This document shows positions 32,001-41,630 of a stretch of DNA of 64,000 nucleotides, in pieces (position 1 is the first letter of the stretch; every line of letters begins with the position of its first letter). The stretch spans positions 1-64,000 of the forward strand of contig NZ_PXUP01000010.1 of the NCBI RefSeq assembly GCF_003324185.1. The letters are read 5' to 3'. Both the position numbers and the translations under genes were made by a program. The DNA comes from Faecalibacterium prausnitzii (lineage in GTDB: Bacteria > Bacillota > Clostridia > Oscillospirales > Ruminococcaceae). Under the pieces are notes generated by a model. The model did no database searches. It was not told the origin of the DNA and saw only the letters and a list, made by a program, of their open reading frames with translations.

Positions 32001-32624
32001 ATGGCAAAGTTTAATGTAGTCGATATGAACGGTCAGCACGTTAGCGAGATCGAGCTTTCCGACGCCGTGTTCGGTATCACCCCGAATGAGAAGGCTGTCC
32101 ACATTGCTGTGGTGAACTTCCTGGCCAACCAGCGTCAGGGCACCCAGAACACCAAGATCCGCATGGAAGTTTCCGGCGGCGGCAAGAAGCCTTGGCGTCA
32201 GAAGGGCACCGGCCACGCTCGTCAGGGCTCCATCCGTGCTCCGCAGTGGACCCACGGCGGCGTTGCTCTGGGCCCCAAGCCCCGCAGCTACAACTACCAC
32301 ATCAACAACAAGGTCAAGCGTCTGGCTCTGCTGAGCGTCCTGTCCGACAAGGCTGCCAATGGCAACATGGTCGTCGTTGACAAGTTCGCTTGCGACGAGT
32401 ACAAGACCAAGGCTGTGGTCGCTATGCTGAACGCTGTGGGCGCCGGCAAGAAGAACCTGCTGGTCAACGAGACTGTCGATGCAAAGTTCGTCAAGAGCGC
32501 TGGCAACATCGCCGGTGTCAAGACCACCTTCGCAGGCAGCGTGAACACCTACGATGTGCTGAACGCCGACAAGCTGATCATCAGCGTCGACGCAGCTAAG
32601 AAGCTCGAGGAGGTGCTTGGCTAA
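32001..32624 (+). CDS. rplD: 50S ribosomal protein L4
   Basis: 207 residues. The long tunnel-lining loop is visible as KKPWRQKGTGHARQGSIRAPQW near residues 60-85. L4 lines the exit tunnel and in gamma-proteobacteria represses its own operon by binding the S10 leader; the leader at 30593-30944 makes similar control worth testing here. The stop codon shares one base with the start of rplW, so the two are coupled. Confidence 0.98.
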   Translation: MAKFNVVDMNGQHVSEIELSDAVFGITPNEKAVHIAVVNFLANQRQGTQNTKIRMEVSGGGKKPWRQKGTGHARQGSIRAPQWTHGGVALGPKPRSYNYHINNKVKRLALLSVLSDKAANGNMVVVDKFACDEYKTKAVVAMLNAVGAGKKNLLVNETVDAKFVKSAGNIAGVKTTFAGSVNTYDVLNADKLIISVDAAKKLEEVLG

Positions 32625-32920
32625 TGAAAACCGCACATGATATCGTCCTGAAGCCGGTCATTACCGAGAACTCCATGGCTGGCATCGCTGACAAGAAGTA
32701 CACCTTCAAGGTCGCTACCGATGCTACCAAGGTCGAGATCGCTCAGGCAGTTGAAGTTCTGTTCCCCGGCGTCAAGGTCGCTAAGGTGAACACCGTCTCC
32801 GTCCGTGGCCGCTTCCGCCGTCAGGGTATGCACGCTGGTTACACCGCTGCATCCAAGAAGGCTATCGTGACCCTGACCAAGGACTCCAAGGAGATCGAGT
32901 TCTTCAACAGCATGGTCTGA
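32624..32920 (+). CDS. rplW: 50S ribosomal protein L23
   Basis: 98 residues: DIVLKPVITENSMAGIADKKYTFKVATDATKVEIAQAVE is the L23 fold, with the exit-site surface where trigger factor and SRP dock. Start overlaps the rplD stop by one base. The family's flexible hairpin loop (VNTVSVRGRFRRQGMHAGYT) is present. Confidence 0.98.
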   Translation: MKTAHDIVLKPVITENSMAGIADKKYTFKVATDATKVEIAQAVEVLFPGVKVAKVNTVSVRGRFRRQGMHAGYTAASKKAIVTLTKDSKEIEFFNSMV

Positions 32921-32997
32921 TAGAACCCGCCGAGGGTTCCTCTATGGGGATATGACCCCGATAATAATTCATAAGATAAACAAAGGAGAATAGCACA

Positions 32998-33828
32998 ATG
33001 GCTATCAAAAAGTATGGCCCCACTACTCCGGGCCGCCGCGGCATGACCGTCACGGATTACAGCGTCCTGAGCAAGGTCGCTCCTGAGCGCAGCCTGCTGG
33101 AGCCCATGAAGAAGCACAGCGGCCGCAACAACACCGGTCGTATCACCGTCCGCCATCAGGGCGGCGGCAACCGCACCAAGTATCGTGTCATCGACTTCAA
33201 GCGTCAGAAGACCGATATCCCCGCTACCGTCAAGACTCTCGAGTACGATCCGAACCGCAGCGCATTCATCGCTCTGGTCGAGTACACCGATGGCACCAAG
33301 AGCTACATCATTGCTCCCGATGGCCTGAAGGTGGGCGACGTGGTCGTCAGCAGCAAGTCTGCCGATATCAAGCCCGGCAACTGCCTGCCCTTCGAGAACA
33401 TCCCCGTCGGTACCATCATCCACAACATCGAGCTGTATCCCGGCCGCGGCGCTCAGCTGGTTCGTTCCGCTGGCAACATGGCTCAGCTGATGGCTAAGGA
33501 GAATGGCTACGCTCTGGTTCGTCTGCCCTCCGGTGAGATGCGCAACGTGCCCGTGAACTGCACTGCAGTCATCGGTCAGGTTTCCAACATCGACCACGAG
33601 AACGTCAACCTGGGCAAGGCAGGCCGCAAGCGCCACATGGGCGTGCGTCCCGGCAGCCGTGGTACCGTTATGAACCCCTGCGACCATCCCCACGGTGGTG
33701 GCGAGGGCCGCGCACCTGTTGGTCACTCCGGTCCTATGACTCCCTGGGGCAAGCCCGCTCTGGGTCTCAAGACTCGCAAGCATCATAAGCGCTCCGATAA
33801 GCTGATCGTGAAGCGTGCAGGTAAGTAA
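32998..33828 (+). CDS. rplB: 50S ribosomal protein L2
   Basis: 276 residues. [21 protein letters not shown] is in the N-terminal RNA-binding part, and the C-terminal [22 protein letters not shown] holds the His conserved at the peptidyl transferase centre. L2 joins the subunits and supports the catalytic centre. The 77-bp gap before it has two short hairpins (32923-32938, 32946-32959). AAAGGAGA precedes the ATG. Confidence 0.98.
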   Translation: MAIKKYGPTTPGRRGMTVTDYSVLSKVAPERSLLEPMKKHSGRNNTGRITVRHQGGGNRTKYRVIDFKRQKTDIPATVKTLEYDPNRSAFIALVEYTDGTKSYIIAPDGLKVGDVVVSSKSADIKPGNCLPFENIPVGTIIHNIELYPGRGAQLVRSAGNMAQLMAKENGYALVRLPSGEMRNVPVNCTAVIGQVSNIDHENVNLGKAGRKRHMGVRPGSRGTVMNPCDHPHGGGEGRAPVGHSGPMTPWGKPALGLKTRKHHKRSDKLIVKRAGK

Positions 33829-33845
33829 GAGAGGAGTTTAAGACA

Positions 33846-34112
33846 ATGGGTAGAAGCATTAAAAAAGGACCTTTCGTCCAGGCTGCTCTTATGAAGCACG
33901 TTGAAGCGATGAACGCTTCCGGCAAGAAGCAGGTCATCAAGACCTGGAGCCGCGCCTCCACGATCTTCCCCGAATTCGTTGGTCACACCTTTGCCGTCCA
34001 CGACGGCCGCAAGCATGTGCCTGTGTATGTGACTGAGGACATGGTTGGCCACAAGCTGGGTGAGTTCGTTCCCACCCGTACCTTCAAGGGCCACACTGGT
34101 AATTCTAAGTAA
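33846..34112 (+). CDS. rpsS: 30S ribosomal protein S19
   Basis: 88 residues: [65 protein letters not shown]19 is in the 30S head beside S13 and contacts the A-site tRNA region. Normal length and place between L2 and L22. Confidence 0.98.
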   Translation: MGRSIKKGPFVQAALMKHVEAMNASGKKQVIKTWSRASTIFPEFVGHTFAVHDGRKHVPVYVTEDMVGHKLGEFVPTRTFKGHTGNSK

Positions 34113-34130
34113 TAGAGGGAGGAACACAAC

Positions 34131-34466
34131 ATGGAAGCTCGGGCAATTCTTCGTTATGCCCGCATTAGTCCTCGTAAGGTGTCTATCGTTATGGACCTGA
34201 TCCGTAACAAGCCCCTGGACGAAGCGCTGGCAATCCTGCAGTACACCCCGAAGGCAGCTTGTGAGCCCCTTCTGAAGCTGGTGAAGTCTGCAGCCGCTAA
34301 TGCGGAAAACAACTTCAATATGGACAAGAACAACCTCTACGTCGCCGAGTGCTACGTTTGCCCCGGCCCGACGCTGAAGCGCATGATGCCTCGTGCACAG
34401 GGCCGCGGCTACCGCATCCTGAAGCGCACCAGCCACATGACCGTTGTTCTGAAAGAGAAAGAGTAA
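34131..34466 (+). CDS. rplV: 50S ribosomal protein L22
   Basis: 111 residues. [25 protein letters not shown] opens the fold; the long beta-hairpin that reaches into the exit tunnel is [24 protein letters not shown] near residues 80-104. Macrolide-resistance changes in other bacteria map to this loop; nothing unusual is seen here. GGAGGAA precedes the ATG. Confidence 0.98.
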   Translation: MEARAILRYARISPRKVSIVMDLIRNKPLDEALAILQYTPKAACEPLLKLVKSAAANAENNFNMDKNNLYVAECYVCPGPTLKRMMPRAQGRGYRILKRTSHMTVVLKEKE

Positions 34467-34478
34467 GGAGGGAAAACA

Positions 34479-35183
34479 ATGGGCCAGAAAGTAAATCCGC
34501 ACGGCATTCGTGTCGGCGTTATTAAAGACTGGGACAGCCGCTGGTTTGCCTCCAAGAAGGATTTCAGCGATAACCTCGTCGAGGATCACAAGATCCGCAC
34601 TGAGCTGAAGGCTCAGCTGAAGGACGCTGGCGTCCCCAAGATCGAGATCGAGCGCACTGTGGATCCTTCCACTTCCGCTCCTCGCGTTAATGTTAACATC
34701 TACTGCGCTAAGCCCGGTATGGTCATCGGCAAGGGCGGCGAAGAGCGCATCGCCCTGCAGAACAAGCTGACCAAGGAGTATGGCAAGACCGTTATCGTCA
34801 ATGTCATCGAGGTGAAGAGCCCCTCCACCAACGCACAGCTGGTTGCTGAGGACATCGCTCGTCAGCTGGAGAACCGCGTCACCTTCCGTCGTGCTATGAA
34901 GCAGTGCATGCGCAATGCCATGAGCCCCCGCGATCGCGCAACCGTTCCCGCAAAGGGCATCAAGGCAATGTGCTCCGGCCGTCTGGGCGGCGCTGATATC
35001 GCCCGCACCGAGAGCTACCACGAGGGCACCATTCCCCTGCAGACCCTGCGCGCCGACATCGATTACGGCTTTGCAGAGGCTGCTACCACCTACGGCCGCA
35101 TCGGCGTTAAGGTGTGGATCTACAAGGGCGAGGTCCTCAAGAGCGCAAAGACCGCTCCTAAGAAGGAAGGAGGCAACAAGTAA
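34479..35183 (+). CDS. rpsC: 30S ribosomal protein S3
   Basis: 234 residues. [22 protein letters not shown] is the canonical start; a type II KH domain contains [16 protein letters not shown] near residues 78-95. The C-terminal domain ([27 protein letters not shown]) forms part of the mRNA entry site. Its stop shares one base with the rplP start. Confidence 0.98.
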   Translation: MGQKVNPHGIRVGVIKDWDSRWFASKKDFSDNLVEDHKIRTELKAQLKDAGVPKIEIERTVDPSTSAPRVNVNIYCAKPGMVIGKGGEERIALQNKLTKEYGKTVIVNVIEVKSPSTNAQLVAEDIARQLENRVTFRRAMKQCMRNAMSPRDRATVPAKGIKAMCSGRLGGADIARTESYHEGTIPLQTLRADIDYGFAEAATTYGRIGVKVWIYKGEVLKSAKTAPKKEGGNK

Positions 35184-35623
35184 TGTTACTGCCTAAGCGT
35201 GTTAAGTACCGCCGCGTTCAGCGCGGCCGCATGACCGGCAAGGCTACCCGCGGCAACGTGGTGTGCCAGGGTCAGTACGGCCTTGTTGCTCTGGAGCCGG
35301 CATGGATCTCCTCCAAGCAGATCGAGGCTGCCCGTGTTGCCATGACTCGTTACATCAAGCGTGGCGGCAAGGTTTGGATCAAGATCTTCCCCGATAAGCC
35401 CGTGACTGAAAAGCCCGCTGAGACCCGCATGGGCTCCGGTAAGGGCTCTCCCGAATACTGGGTTGCAGTCGTGAAGCCCGGCCGCGTGATGTTCGAGCTG
35501 GCAGATGTCGATGAGGCAACTGCTCGCGAGGCTCTGCGTCTGGCTATGCACAAGCTGCCCATCAAGTGCAAATTTGTTGTCCGTGAGGACTCCGTGAAGG
35601 AGGATGGCACCAATGAAGGCTAA
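35183..35623 (+). CDS. rplP: 50S ribosomal protein L16
   Basis: 146 residues: [25 protein letters not shown], then [26 protein letters not shown], with the Arg that is hydroxylated in some bacteria in the RMGSGKG loop. L16 organises the A-site of the 50S. AAGGAGG lies at 35168-35174 inside the end of rpsC. Overlaps rpmC by 11 bp. Confidence 0.98.
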   Translation: MLLPKRVKYRRVQRGRMTGKATRGNVVCQGQYGLVALEPAWISSKQIEAARVAMTRYIKRGGKVWIKIFPDKPVTEKPAETRMGSGKGSPEYWVAVVKPGRVMFELADVDEATAREALRLAMHKLPIKCKFVVREDSVKEDGTNEG

Positions 35624-35798
35624 TGAACTCCGCGAAATGCAGACCGCAGAGCTGACCAGCAAGCTGGCAGATCTGAAGGCTGAGCTGTTTAACCTGCGCT
35701 TCCAGCATGCCATCAACCAGCTGGAGAACCCCGGCCGCATCGAAGCAGTCAAGAAGGACATCGCCCGCGTGATGACCGTTCTGGCTGAGAAGCAGTAA
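35613..35798 (+). CDS. rpmC: 50S ribosomal protein L29
   Basis: 61 residues: [40 protein letters not shown], a two-helix protein at the exit site beside L23. The start at 35613 is chosen over an ATG at 35604 because AAGGAGG (35597-35603) is 9 nt from the former and touches the latter. Confidence 0.97.
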   Translation: MKANELREMQTAELTSKLADLKAELFNLRFQHAINQLENPGRIEAVKKDIARVMTVLAEKQ

Positions 35799-35810
35799 GG
35801 AGGTTAAACG

Positions 35811-36068
35811 ATGGAAGAACGTAATCTGAGAAAGACCCGCGTCGGCGTCGTCGTGTCCGACAAGATGGATAAGACCATCGTGGTTGCCGTTAAGGATAGC
35901 GTGCAGCACCCCCTGTACAAGAAGATCCTGAAGCGTACCGTGAAGTTCAAGGCTCGTGACGAGCAGAACGAGTGCGGTATCGGTGACCGTGTTGAGATCA
36001 TGGAGTGCCGCCCCCTGAGCAAGGATGTGCGCTGGCGCCTGGTCCGTATCGTTGAGAAGGCAAAGTAA
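35811..36068 (+). CDS. rpsQ: 30S ribosomal protein S17
   Basis: 85 residues, OB-fold: [43 protein letters not shown] and [24 protein letters not shown]17 binds 16S rRNA early in assembly. AAGGAGG sits 7 nt before the ATG. Confidence 0.98.
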   Translation: MEERNLRKTRVGVVVSDKMDKTIVVAVKDSVQHPLYKKILKRTVKFKARDEQNECGIGDRVEIMECRPLSKDVRWRLVRIVEKAK

Positions 36069-36111
36069 TCTTTGCCCGCTGCTTTGAACAGTTTGAAAGG
36101 AGATATCTGAT

Positions 36112-36480
36112 ATGGTTCAGATGCAAACTTATCTCAAAGTTGCCGACAACACCGGTGCCAAGGAGCTGATGTGCTTCCGTGTGCTGGGCGGCACCCGCAA
36201 GAGATACGCAAACATTGGTGACGTCGTGGTCTGCTCTGTCAAGAAGGCAGCCCCCGGCGGCTCCGTTAAGAAGGGCGACGTCGTCAAGGCTGTCATCGTG
36301 CGCAGCAAGCATGGCGTGCGCCGCGACGACGGTTCCTACATCCGTTTTGATGAGAACGCCGCCGTTATCGTTATGGCCGACAAGAACCCCAAGGGTACCC
36401 GTATCTTTGGACCTGTTGCTCGCGAGCTGCGTGATGCCGGCTACACCAAGATCCTGAGCCTGGCTCCGGAATCGCTGTAA
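36112..36480 (+). CDS. rplN: 50S ribosomal protein L14
   Basis: 122 residues: [27 protein letters not shown], then [35 protein letters not shown]14 forms intersubunit bridges and is the target of the silencing factor RsfS. A 43-bp gap precedes it; GAAAGGAGA is its ribosome site. Confidence 0.98.
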   Translation: MVQMQTYLKVADNTGAKELMCFRVLGGTRKRYANIGDVVVCSVKKAAPGGSVKKGDVVKAVIVRSKHGVRRDDGSYIRFDENAAVIVMADKNPKGTRIFGPVARELRDAGYTKILSLAPESL

Positions 36481-36493
36481 GGAGGTTTTAAAA

Positions 36494-36808
36494 ATGAATA
36501 ATCTTCATGTTAAAACCGGCGACAACGTGATGATCATCAGCGGCAAGGACAAGGGCCACACTGGTAAGGTCCTGCAGGTCAGCCCCGCTGAAGGCAAGGT
36601 CATCGTTGAAGGCCAGAACATGGTTACCAAGCACGTCAAGCCCCGCCGTCAGGGCGAGCAGGGCGGCATCGTTAAGGCTGAGGGCGCTATCTACGCTTCC
36701 AAGGTCATGCCCGTCTGCCCCAAGTGCGGCAAGGCCGTGCGTGTGGGTCACGTCGAAAAGGACGGCAAGATGGTTCGCGTCTGCAAGAAGTGCGGCGCTG
36801 AGCTGTAA
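36494..36808 (+). CDS. rplX: 50S ribosomal protein L24
   Basis: 104 residues. KOW motif near the start (GDNVMIISGKDKGHTGKVLQV) and an added C-terminal four-cysteine knuckle, CPKCGKAVRVG with CKKCG near the end, so it may bind zinc. L24 is an assembly initiator on 23S rRNA. GGAGG precedes the ATG. Confidence 0.98.
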   Translation: MNNLHVKTGDNVMIISGKDKGHTGKVLQVSPAEGKVIVEGQNMVTKHVKPRRQGEQGGIVKAEGAIYASKVMPVCPKCGKAVRVGHVEKDGKMVRVCKKCGAEL

Positions 36809-36825
36809 GAAAGGAGTAAGGAACA

Positions 36826-37371
36826 ATGGCTCGTTTGAAAGAACAGTATGTCAATGAAATTGCTCCTGCTCTGAACTCCAAGTTCGGTTACAAGAGCGTT
36901 ATGCAGATCCCCAAGCTGGACAAGGTCGTCATCAACGTTGCCTGCGGCGAAGCCAAGGAAAACGAGAAGATCCTGGAAGCAGTTATGAAGGATCTGGGCC
37001 AGATCACTGGCCAGAAGGCAGTCGTCTGCCGTGCCAAGAAGAGCGTTGCTAACTTCAAGCTGCGCCAGGGCACCCCCATCGGCTGCAAGGTCACTCTGCG
37101 TGGTGAGCGTATGTACGAGTTCGTGGATCGCTTCTTCAACGTGGCTCTGCCCCGTGTGCGCGACTTCCGCGGCATCAACGGCAACGGCTTCGACGGTCGC
37201 GGCAACTTTGCCTGCGGTGTCAAGGAGCAGATTATCTTCCCCGAGATCGAATTCGAGAAGGTCGATGCAGTTCGTGGCATGGATGTCTGCTTTGTCACCA
37301 CTGCCAAGACTGATGAGGAGGGCAAGGAGCTGCTGAAGGCTCTGGGCGCTCCCTTCGCAGAGAACAACTAA
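36826..37371 (+). CDS. rplE: 50S ribosomal protein L5
   Basis: 181 residues: [34 protein letters not shown], then [30 protein letters not shown] and [17 protein letters not shown]5 binds 5S rRNA with L18 and contacts the P-site tRNA. Normal length. Confidence 0.98.
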   Translation: MARLKEQYVNEIAPALNSKFGYKSVMQIPKLDKVVINVACGEAKENEKILEAVMKDLGQITGQKAVVCRAKKSVANFKLRQGTPIGCKVTLRGERMYEFVDRFFNVALPRVRDFRGINGNGFDGRGNFACGVKEQIIFPEIEFEKVDAVRGMDVCFVTTAKTDEEGKELLKALGAPFAENN

Positions 37372-37388
37372 GGGAGGAGATTTGTACA

Positions 37389-37574
37389 ATGGCTAAACTG
37401 TCTATGAAGCTGAAGCAGTCTCGTCCTGCTAAGTTCTCTACCCGTGCATACACCCGCTGCCGCATCTGCGGCCGTCCCCACTCCGTGCTGCGCAAGTACG
37501 GCGTGTGCCGTGTGTGCTTCCGTGAGCTGGCCTACAAGGGCGAGATCCCGGGCGTGAAGAAGGCTTCCTGGTAA
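37389..37574 (+). CDS. rpsN: 30S ribosomal protein S14, zinc-binding type
   Basis: 61 residues, the short C+ form, with CRICGRP and CRVCFRE supplying the four zinc ligands. The longer zinc-free S14 is not in this window. S14 sits in the 30S head. A GC hairpin (37607-37639) separates it from rpsH. Confidence 0.98.
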   Translation: MAKLSMKLKQSRPAKFSTRAYTRCRICGRPHSVLRKYGVCRVCFRELAYKGEIPGVKKASW

Positions 37575-37606
37575 TTTACCAGAGGGCTGGATAATTTGTC
37601 GGATAT

Positions 37607-37639
37607 CCGCCCCGGGGCAAACAACTTGTTTCGGGGCGG
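37607..37639 (+). promoter_or_regulatory. GC hairpin between rpsN and rpsH
   Basis: CCGCCCCG (37607-37614) pairs with CGGGGCGG (37632-37639) around a 17-base loop. It is followed by TATCATTATAAAAC, not a T-run, so it is not a clear terminator. It may be a processing site or binding site; in E. coli S8 controls the spc operon nearby, but this hairpin has no obvious S8-site sequence. Confidence 0.45.
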
Positions 37640-37686
37640 TATCATTATAAAACAAATGAGAGCTAATCTAAGGAGGTTAGTGGCAA

Positions 37687-38085
37687 ATGCAGATTACTGA
37701 TCCTATCGCGGACCTGCTGACTCGCATCCGCAACGCTAGCACTGCCAAACACCCTTCTGTGGAGATCCCCGCTTCCAACATGAAGAAGGCTATCTGCCAG
37801 ATTCTGGTTGACGAGGGCTACATCAAGGGTATGCAGGTCAAGAACGATACCGTTCAGGGCACCATCGTTGTCACCCTGAAGTACCAGGCTAACGGCGAGC
37901 CCGTTATCGCTGGTCTGCGCCGTGTGTCCAAGCCCGGCCTGCGTATCTACACCAACTGCGAGGATATGCCCAAGGTCATGAAGGGCCTGGGCACCGCAAT
38001 CATTTCCACCTCCAAGGGCATCATGACTGACAAGGCTGCACGTGCTGAGCACGTCGGCGGCGAAGTCCTGGCCTACGTGTGGTAA
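37687..38085 (+). CDS. rpsH: 30S ribosomal protein S8
   Basis: 132 residues: [36 protein letters not shown], ending [33 protein letters not shown] with the rRNA-binding C-terminal STSKG loop. S8 binds the central domain of 16S rRNA. AAGGAGG lies 37671-37677. Confidence 0.98.
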   Translation: MQITDPIADLLTRIRNASTAKHPSVEIPASNMKKAICQILVDEGYIKGMQVKNDTVQGTIVVTLKYQANGEPVIAGLRRVSKPGLRIYTNCEDMPKVMKGLGTAIISTSKGIMTDKAARAEHVGGEVLAYVW

Positions 38086-38102
38086 GAAAGGGGTAAAAGA
38101 CA

Positions 38103-38654
38103 ATGTCGAGAATTGGAAGAAAACCCATCGTCATTCCTGCCGGTGTCACTGTCACTGTCGATGAGGCAGCACACACTGTCGCCGTCAAGGGCCCCAAGGG
38201 CAGCCTGAATTCCAACTATCATCCCCTGATGACCGTTAAGGTCGAGGGCAATGAGGTTTTGGTTACCCGCCCCAATGACGAACCCAAGGCCCGCAGCCTG
38301 CACGGCCTGACCCGTACCAACATCGCCAACATGGTGAACGGTGTTGTGAACGGCTACGAGAAGAAGCTGGAGATCATTGGCGTTGGTATGCGCTGCCAGA
38401 AGCAGGGCTCCAACCTGGTCATGAATCTGGGCTTCTCTCATCAGGTGAATATCCCCGATACCGAGGATTGCACCATTGTGTGGCAGGATCCCAACCACTT
38501 CTCTGTTACCGGTATCGACAAGCAGAAGGTCGGCCAGTATGCTGCAGAGATCCGCGGCAAGAAGCCGCCTGAGCCGTACAAGGGCAAGGGCATCCGCTAC
38601 GCCGGCGAGGTCGTCAAGCACAAAGAAGGCAAGGCCGGTAAGGGCAAGAAATAA
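38103..38654 (+). CDS. rplF: 50S ribosomal protein L6
   Basis: 183 residues: MSRIGRKPIVIPAGVTVTVDEAAHTVAVKGPKG and the C-terminal signature PEPYKGKGIRYAGEVV. Located near the factor-binding site. GAAAGGGG precedes the ATG; gap to rpsH is 17 bp. Confidence 0.98.
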   Translation: MSRIGRKPIVIPAGVTVTVDEAAHTVAVKGPKGSLNSNYHPLMTVKVEGNEVLVTRPNDEPKARSLHGLTRTNIANMVNGVVNGYEKKLEIIGVGMRCQKQGSNLVMNLGFSHQVNIPDTEDCTIVWQDPNHFSVTGIDKQKVGQYAAEIRGKKPPEPYKGKGIRYAGEVVKHKEGKAGKGKK

Positions 38655-38672
38655 GGTAAGGAGTGAAAGACA

Positions 38673-39032
38673 ATGGTTAAGCAGATCGACAAGAACGAAG
38701 CTCGTCTTCGTCGTCATCGCCGCGTTCGCAACAAGATCAGCGGCACCGCAGCACGTCCTCGCCTGGATGTTTTCCGCTCCGCCAAGCACATCTACGCTCA
38801 GATCATCGATGATGAGCAGGGCGTTACTCTGGTGTCGGCGTCCACTATGGACAAGGACTTCAACGGCAACGGCGGCAACGTCGAGGCCGCTGCTGAGATC
38901 GGCAAGAAGGTTGCAGCAAAGGCTCTGGAAAAGGGCATCACCGAGGTCGTGTTCGACCGTGGTGGCTACGTTTATCATGGCCGTGTTAAGGCCCTGGCTG
39001 ATGGCGCCCGTGAGGGCGGCCTGAAGCTGTAA
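38673..39032 (+). CDS. rplR: 50S ribosomal protein L18
   Basis: 119 residues: [40 protein letters not shown] and [27 protein letters not shown]18 binds 5S rRNA with L5. Basic N-terminal extension as usual. Confidence 0.98.
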   Translation: MVKQIDKNEARLRRHRRVRNKISGTAARPRLDVFRSAKHIYAQIIDDEQGVTLVSASTMDKDFNGNGGNVEAAAEIGKKVAAKALEKGITEVVFDRGGYVYHGRVKALADGAREGGLKL

Positions 39033-39051
39033 TGAGAGGAGGAAACACATT

Positions 39052-39552
39052 ATGGCTATGAGAAACCGTGAAGACGACGGCATGATCACCAAGGTTGTGT
39101 CTATCAACCGCGTTTCCAAGACTGTCAAGGGCGGCCGCATCATGAAGTTTGCTGCTCTGGTTGTCGTTGGCGACGGCAAGGGCACCATCGGCTACGGCAT
39201 CGGCAAGTCCGGTGAAGTTCCCGAGGCTATCCGCAAGGGTGAGGCCGCTGCCAAGAAGAACATGCACAAGGTTGCCCTGAAGGGCACCACCATCCCCCAC
39301 GAGATCGTCGGCAAGTACGGCGCAGGCGCTGTTCTGCTCAAGCCGGCTGCACCCGGTACCGGTATGATCGCCGGCGGCCCCGTGCGTGCCGTCATTGAGG
39401 CTGCTGGCATCAAGGACGTTCGTGCGAAGTCTATGCGTTCCAACAACCCCATCAACGTTGTTGCTGCTACCTTTGCAGGTCTGTGCGGTCTGGTCAGCGC
39501 CGAGTCTGTCGCTGAGAAGCGCGGCAAGACCGTGAAAGAAATTCTGGGTTAA
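39052..39552 (+). CDS. rpsE: 30S ribosomal protein S5
   Basis: 166 residues: [30 protein letters not shown] and [25 protein letters not shown], followed by [28 protein letters not shown]5 guards decoding accuracy at the mRNA entry. AGAGGAGGAAAC is the ribosome site for ATG 39052; a second in-frame ATG follows two codons later. Confidence 0.98.
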   Translation: MAMRNREDDGMITKVVSINRVSKTVKGGRIMKFAALVVVGDGKGTIGYGIGKSGEVPEAIRKGEAAAKKNMHKVALKGTTIPHEIVGKYGAGAVLLKPAAPGTGMIAGGPVRAVIEAAGIKDVRAKSMRSNNPINVVAATFAGLCGLVSAESVAEKRGKTVKEILG

Positions 39553-39566
39553 GGAGGTAACTAACC

Positions 39567-39752
39567 ATGGCAGATAAGATGCTCAAGATCGAGCTGAAGA
39601 AGAGCCTGATCGGCCGCGGCGCTAAGCAGATCGCTACCGCTGAGGCTCTGGGCCTGAAGAAGCCGGGCGACGTTACCGTTCAGCCTGACAACGCCGCTAC
39701 GCAGGGCAAGATCGCAAAGATCGGCTTCCTGCTCAGCGTCACCGAAGCCTAA
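39567..39752 (+). CDS. rpmD: 50S ribosomal protein L30
   Basis: 61 residues: [43 protein letters not shown]. The usual Gly-rich H-x-K segment is changed to [15 protein letters not shown], within family variation. AAGGAGG precedes the ATG. Confidence 0.97.
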   Translation: MADKMLKIELKKSLIGRGAKQIATAEALGLKKPGDVTVQPDNAATQGKIAKIGFLLSVTEA

Positions 39753-39772
39753 TAGCAGGGGGTATACGCACA

Positions 39773-40213
39773 ATGAAGCTTCATGAATTGCACGCCAGCA
39801 AGGGCGCCAACAAGCCTGTGACCCGCAAGGGCCGCGGCATTGGCTCCGGCAATGGCAAGACTGCCGGCTTCGGCAGCAAGGGCCAGAAGGCCCGTTCCGG
39901 CGTGAAGCACGCTGGTTTCGAGGGCGGTCAGATGCCTCTGGCACGCCGCCTGCCTAAGGTTGGCTTTAACAACATCTTTGCTACCCAGTATGCCATCGTC
40001 AACGTGGCTGATCTGGAGGCTGCTTTCAATGCCGGCGATGTCGTCGATACCGAGGCTCTGAAGGCTAAGGGTCTGGTCAAGAAGACTCTGGACGGCGTTA
40101 AGGTTCTGGGCAACGGCGAGCTGACCAAGGCTCTGACCGTGAAGGCCGCAGCCTATTCCGCTTCTGCCAAAGAGAAAATCGAGAAGGCAGGCGGAAAGGC
40201 TGAGGTGATGTAA
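39773..40213 (+). CDS. rplO: 50S ribosomal protein L15
   Basis: 146 residues: [43 protein letters not shown] is the Gly/Lys-rich N-terminal extension; [18 protein letters not shown] follows. L15 binds 23S rRNA deep in the 50S. The stop is 1 bp before the secY GTG. Confidence 0.98.
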   Translation: MKLHELHASKGANKPVTRKGRGIGSGNGKTAGFGSKGQKARSGVKHAGFEGGQMPLARRLPKVGFNNIFATQYAIVNVADLEAAFNAGDVVDTEALKAKGLVKKTLDGVKVLGNGELTKALTVKAAAYSASAKEKIEKAGGKAEVM

Positions 40214-40214
40214 G

Positions 40215-41510
40215 GTGTTCCAGACATTCCGTAACGCATGGAAGATCCCCGAGCTTAAAAATCGTCTTCTGTTCACGCTGGCGATCCTCGTGGTTTACCG
40301 TCTTGGCTGTGCCATCCCCGTGCCGTTCGTTTCCGGCTCTGCACTGACGCAGATGTTTGCAAACGGCGATATGCTCTCGTACCTCAATATGATGAGCGGC
40401 GGCGCACTGGCAAGATGCACGCTCTTCGCGTTAGGTGTGACACCCTATATCAACGCCTCTATTATTGTGCAGCTGCTGACTGTGGCCATTCCTGCGCTGG
40501 AAAATCTGGCAAAGGAAGCAGACGGCCAGCAGAAGCTGCAGCAGATCAACCGGTACGCCGGTGCCGTGGTCGCACTGATCATGAGCATTGGCTACTACTT
40601 CGTGATCCGCAATATGGGCGCACTGAAGTATGTTTCCGGCGCAGTCGGCGTGTTCGCCGCTGTGGTCATCATCGCCACCTTCGTTGCAGGTGCTCAGCTG
40701 ATCACCTGGGCGGGCGAGCAGATCGATGACAAGGGTATCGGCAACGGTGTTTCCCTTCTGATCTTTGCCTCCATCGTTTCCAACTGGTCCTCGCTGTACA
40801 CCTCTGTCACGGGTCTGCTGACCCGCGCAGCGGCCGGCGAGCCTCAGTTCTACATCCTGCTGCCCGTTCTGGTAATTCTGGCGCTGGTCGCTGTGGTCTT
40901 TGTGGTGGTCATGACCAACGCAGAGCGCCGCATCACCATCCAGTACGCCAAGCGTGTGGTGGGTCGGAAGCAGATGGGCGGCCAGAACAGCTATCTGCCC
41001 CTGAAGCTGAACATGAGCGGCGTCATGCCCATCATCTTCGCTTCGGCTCTGGTGTCCATCCCGGGCACTATCGGCAGCTTTTTGCAGATCGATCAGACCG
41101 CTCACCCGGTCTGGTATGCGTTCTTCCATACCTTCAACTACACCTCTTGGCTGTACGTTGTGATCTACCTGCTGCTGATTTTGGCATTCAACTACTTCTA
41201 TGTGGCCATCCAGTACAACCCTGTTGAGATCGCCAACAATCTGCGCCGCAACAACGGCTCGATCCCCGGCTTCCGTCCCGGCAAGCCGACCAGCGATTTC
41301 ATCACCCGCACCCTGAACAAGATCACCCTCATCGGTGCCATCTTCCTGGCTGCGGTGGCTGTACTGCCGATCATTCTGGGCAACCTGACCGGTATGAGCA
41401 TTCAGCTGGGCGGTACCAGCCTGCTGATCGTGGTTGGTGTGGCACTGGATACCACCCGCAGCCTCGATAGCTTTATGACCATGCGCAACCACAAGGGTTT
41501 CCTTGGCTGA
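40215..41510 (+). CDS. secY: Preprotein translocase subunit SecY
   Basis: 431 residues with ten membrane helices forming the Sec channel. Typical stretches are FTLAILVVYRLGCAIPVPFV (helix 1), GVTPYINASIIVQLL (helix 2 region), FVVVMTNAERRITIQYAKRVVGRK (cytoplasmic loop C4) and FRPGKPTSDFITRTLNKIT (loop C5, SecA/ribosome contact). GTG start at 40215 with AGGTGATG in the rplO end as a modest ribosome site. A terminator follows, so translation genes upstream are made in excess of adk-map. Confidence 0.97.
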   Translation: MFQTFRNAWKIPELKNRLLFTLAILVVYRLGCAIPVPFVSGSALTQMFANGDMLSYLNMMSGGALARCTLFALGVTPYINASIIVQLLTVAIPALENLAKEADGQQKLQQINRYAGAVVALIMSIGYYFVIRNMGALKYVSGAVGVFAAVVIIATFVAGAQLITWAGEQIDDKGIGNGVSLLIFASIVSNWSSLYTSVTGLLTRAAAGEPQFYILLPVLVILALVAVVFVVVMTNAERRITIQYAKRVVGRKQMGGQNSYLPLKLNMSGVMPIIFASALVSIPGTIGSFLQIDQTAHPVWYAFFHTFNYTSWLYVVIYLLLILAFNYFYVAIQYNPVEIANNLRRNNGSIPGFRPGKPTSDFITRTLNKITLIGAIFLAAVAVLPIILGNLTGMSIQLGGTSLLIVVGVALDTTRSLDSFMTMRNHKGFLG

Positions 41511-41531
41511 TCTGAAGCAATAAAGATGTAA

Positions 41532-41578
41532 GAAAGCACTGGAAAGGAGAGTACGCTCATACTTTTCAGTGCTTTTTT
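41532..41578 (+). terminator. Intrinsic terminator between secY and adk
   Basis: GCACTGGAAA pairs with TTTTCAGTGC across a 16-base loop and is followed by six T. It lies inside what is usually one operon, so it probably lowers expression of adk and map or marks a second transcription unit. No strong promoter was found between it and adk. Confidence 0.8.
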
Positions 41579-41630
41579 GCTTTTGTACGTATGTTTCTAT
41601 CATGTGACATATAAGAAAGGAAGCGATCCT

